NCBI GenBank assembly: GCA_910579735.1
Contig: CAJTUZ010000017.1
Coordinates: 1-64,000 of the forward strand
Direction: 5' to 3'
Length of the DNA stretch: 64,000 nt
From: an uncultured Lachnospiraceae bacterium
GTDB lineage: Bacteria; Bacillota; Clostridia; Lachnospirales; Lachnospiraceae
Under the pieces are notes generated by a model that worked only from the letters and a program-made list of their open reading frames with translations, did not search any database and had not been told where the DNA came from. This document shows, one piece after another, positions 63,424 to 64,000 of this stretch. Each line of letters begins with the position of its first letter. Position 1 is the stretch's first letter. The position numbers and the translations under genes are program-made.

Positions 63424-64000
63424 TTGAATACGCAAAATAAAATTGATCAGGATATATACGAAAACTTACTGTTTTTATTAGTAGACCATATTTCGAATAA
63501 ATGTCAGGACGACAGTCTGCATAAGGCGGAACAGGCTGTCTGTTCTGCGTCCTTTCCTGAAACAAAAAAAGATCAGCTTTCGGAACAGTTAAAAAATTTT
63601 ATGGATCAGATGCCGGGTGGATTTTTTATTTACCATGCGGATGGCAATGAGGAAATCATCTATGCCAATGCGGCAATCCTTCGGATGTTTAACTGTGACA
63701 CAATGGAACAGTTTAAAGAATTGACGGGAAACTCTTTCAGGGGAATCGTACATCCGGATGATCTGGAAACGGTAGAACAAAGTATCGTGGAGCAGATCGC
63801 GAATAATAAGTACGCGCTGGATTACGTAGAATACCGGATCGTGACCAGAGACGGAGAGGTTCGCTGGATCGAAGACTACGGGCATTTTACGCATACGGAT
63901 TCCATGGGAGATATTTTCTATGTATTTGCGGCAGATGCGACCGAGAAAAAGAAGCGTAAACGAAGAGAGAGAGAAACACTGTTGAATGAGAAGCAGGAGA
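63424..64000 (+). CDS. PAS-domain signalling protein (partial, runs off the window)
   Basis: TTG start at 63424 placed by GGAGG (63411-63415); 192 codons to the edge. After about 60 polar residues comes a PAS fold: MDQMPGGFFIYHADGNEEII, YANAAILRMF, then the PAC part YVEYRIVTRDGEVRWIEDYG. It ends in a coiled, basic stretch. Proteins of this build in Clostridia usually continue into GGDEF/EAL domains, but that part is not seen. Confidence 0.8.
   Translation, partial: MNTQNKIDQDIYENLLFLLVDHISNKCQDDSLHKAEQAVCSASFPETKKDQLSEQLKNFMDQMPGGFFIYHADGNEEIIYANAAILRMFNCDTMEQFKELTGNSFRGIVHPDDLETVEQSIVEQIANNKYALDYVEYRIVTRDGEVRWIEDYGHFTHTDSMGDIFYVFAADATEKKKRKRRERETLLNEKQE

Noticed and set aside
1..64000. CRISPR arrays, rRNA or tRNA genes, replication origin
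   Set aside because: No regularly spaced repeats, no rRNA segments, no complete cloverleaf and no DnaA-box cluster were noticed on reading both strands.

Overview
The window looks like a chromosomal segment of a motile, spore-forming member of the Clostridia, most likely Lachnospiraceae. This is inferred from a Firmicute-type flagellar/chemotaxis operon with CheC and CheD, PolC-type DNA polymerase, BlaI/BlaR1-type regulation, a SleC-type spore cortex-lytic gene, frequent TTG starts with strong AGGAGG-like ribosome binding sites, and moderate GC. Every convincing gene is on the + strand, so the window is read mostly as a chain of co-directional operons.

Region 1 (1-19.3 kb) is the distal part of a large motility operon: the end of fliN/fliY, cheY, the export gate fliO-P-Q-R-flhB-flhA, flhF-flhG, a PilZ protein, cheB-A-W-C-D, sigma factor fliA, a FapA-family protein, and several small coiled-coil or tail-like proteins that probably belong to motility. 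Most genes are spaced by 0-35 nt or overlap.

Region 2 (19.3-41.1 kb) is housekeeping: rpsB-tsf behind a good promoter; a PAS-GGDEF protein; a membrane-anchored spermidine synthase-like protein; rubrerythrin; polysaccharide deacetylase and bactofilin; pyrH-frr-uppS-cdsA-dxr-rseP; a PP2C phosphatase/Ser-Thr kinase pair; ispG and polC.

Region 3 (41.1-52.9 kb) is more accessory. After a beta-carbonic anhydrase lies a sleC-like germination gene split after Trp209 by a 1,905-bp element that carries a large serine recombinase and a translationally coupled 44-aa ORF. A GGTA is shared by both junctions, and precise excision would restore an uninterrupted 608-aa reading frame. This resembles the developmentally excised elements (skin type) of sporulating bacteria. 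A PsiE-like protein, a second deacetylase, a MATE transporter, a blaI-blaR1-type pair (blaI ended early by an in-frame amber codon), a nucleotidyltransferase and a metallophosphoesterase follow.

Region 4 (52.9-58.2 kb) is a probable retron defence island: an OLD-like ATPase-TOPRIM protein, a 181-nt msr-msd-like RNA bounded by 10-nt inverted repeats (a1/a2), a retron-type reverse transcriptase with divergent signature motifs, a DUF6602-like putative PD-(D/E)XK protein, and a DUF1848 protein whose start codon overlaps the previous stop. The four- or five-part arrangement is the best candidate in the window for a system not yet described in this form.

Region 5 (58.2-64 kb) holds a DedA protein, a 195-bp near-palindrome with 42-bp perfect arms and a nested central hairpin, a GT4 glycosyltransferase overlapping a two-component response regulator/histidine kinase pair, and the start of a PAS-domain signalling protein cut by the window edge. 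No stretch longer than 300 bases lacks a gene. No tRNA, rRNA or CRISPR array was seen.
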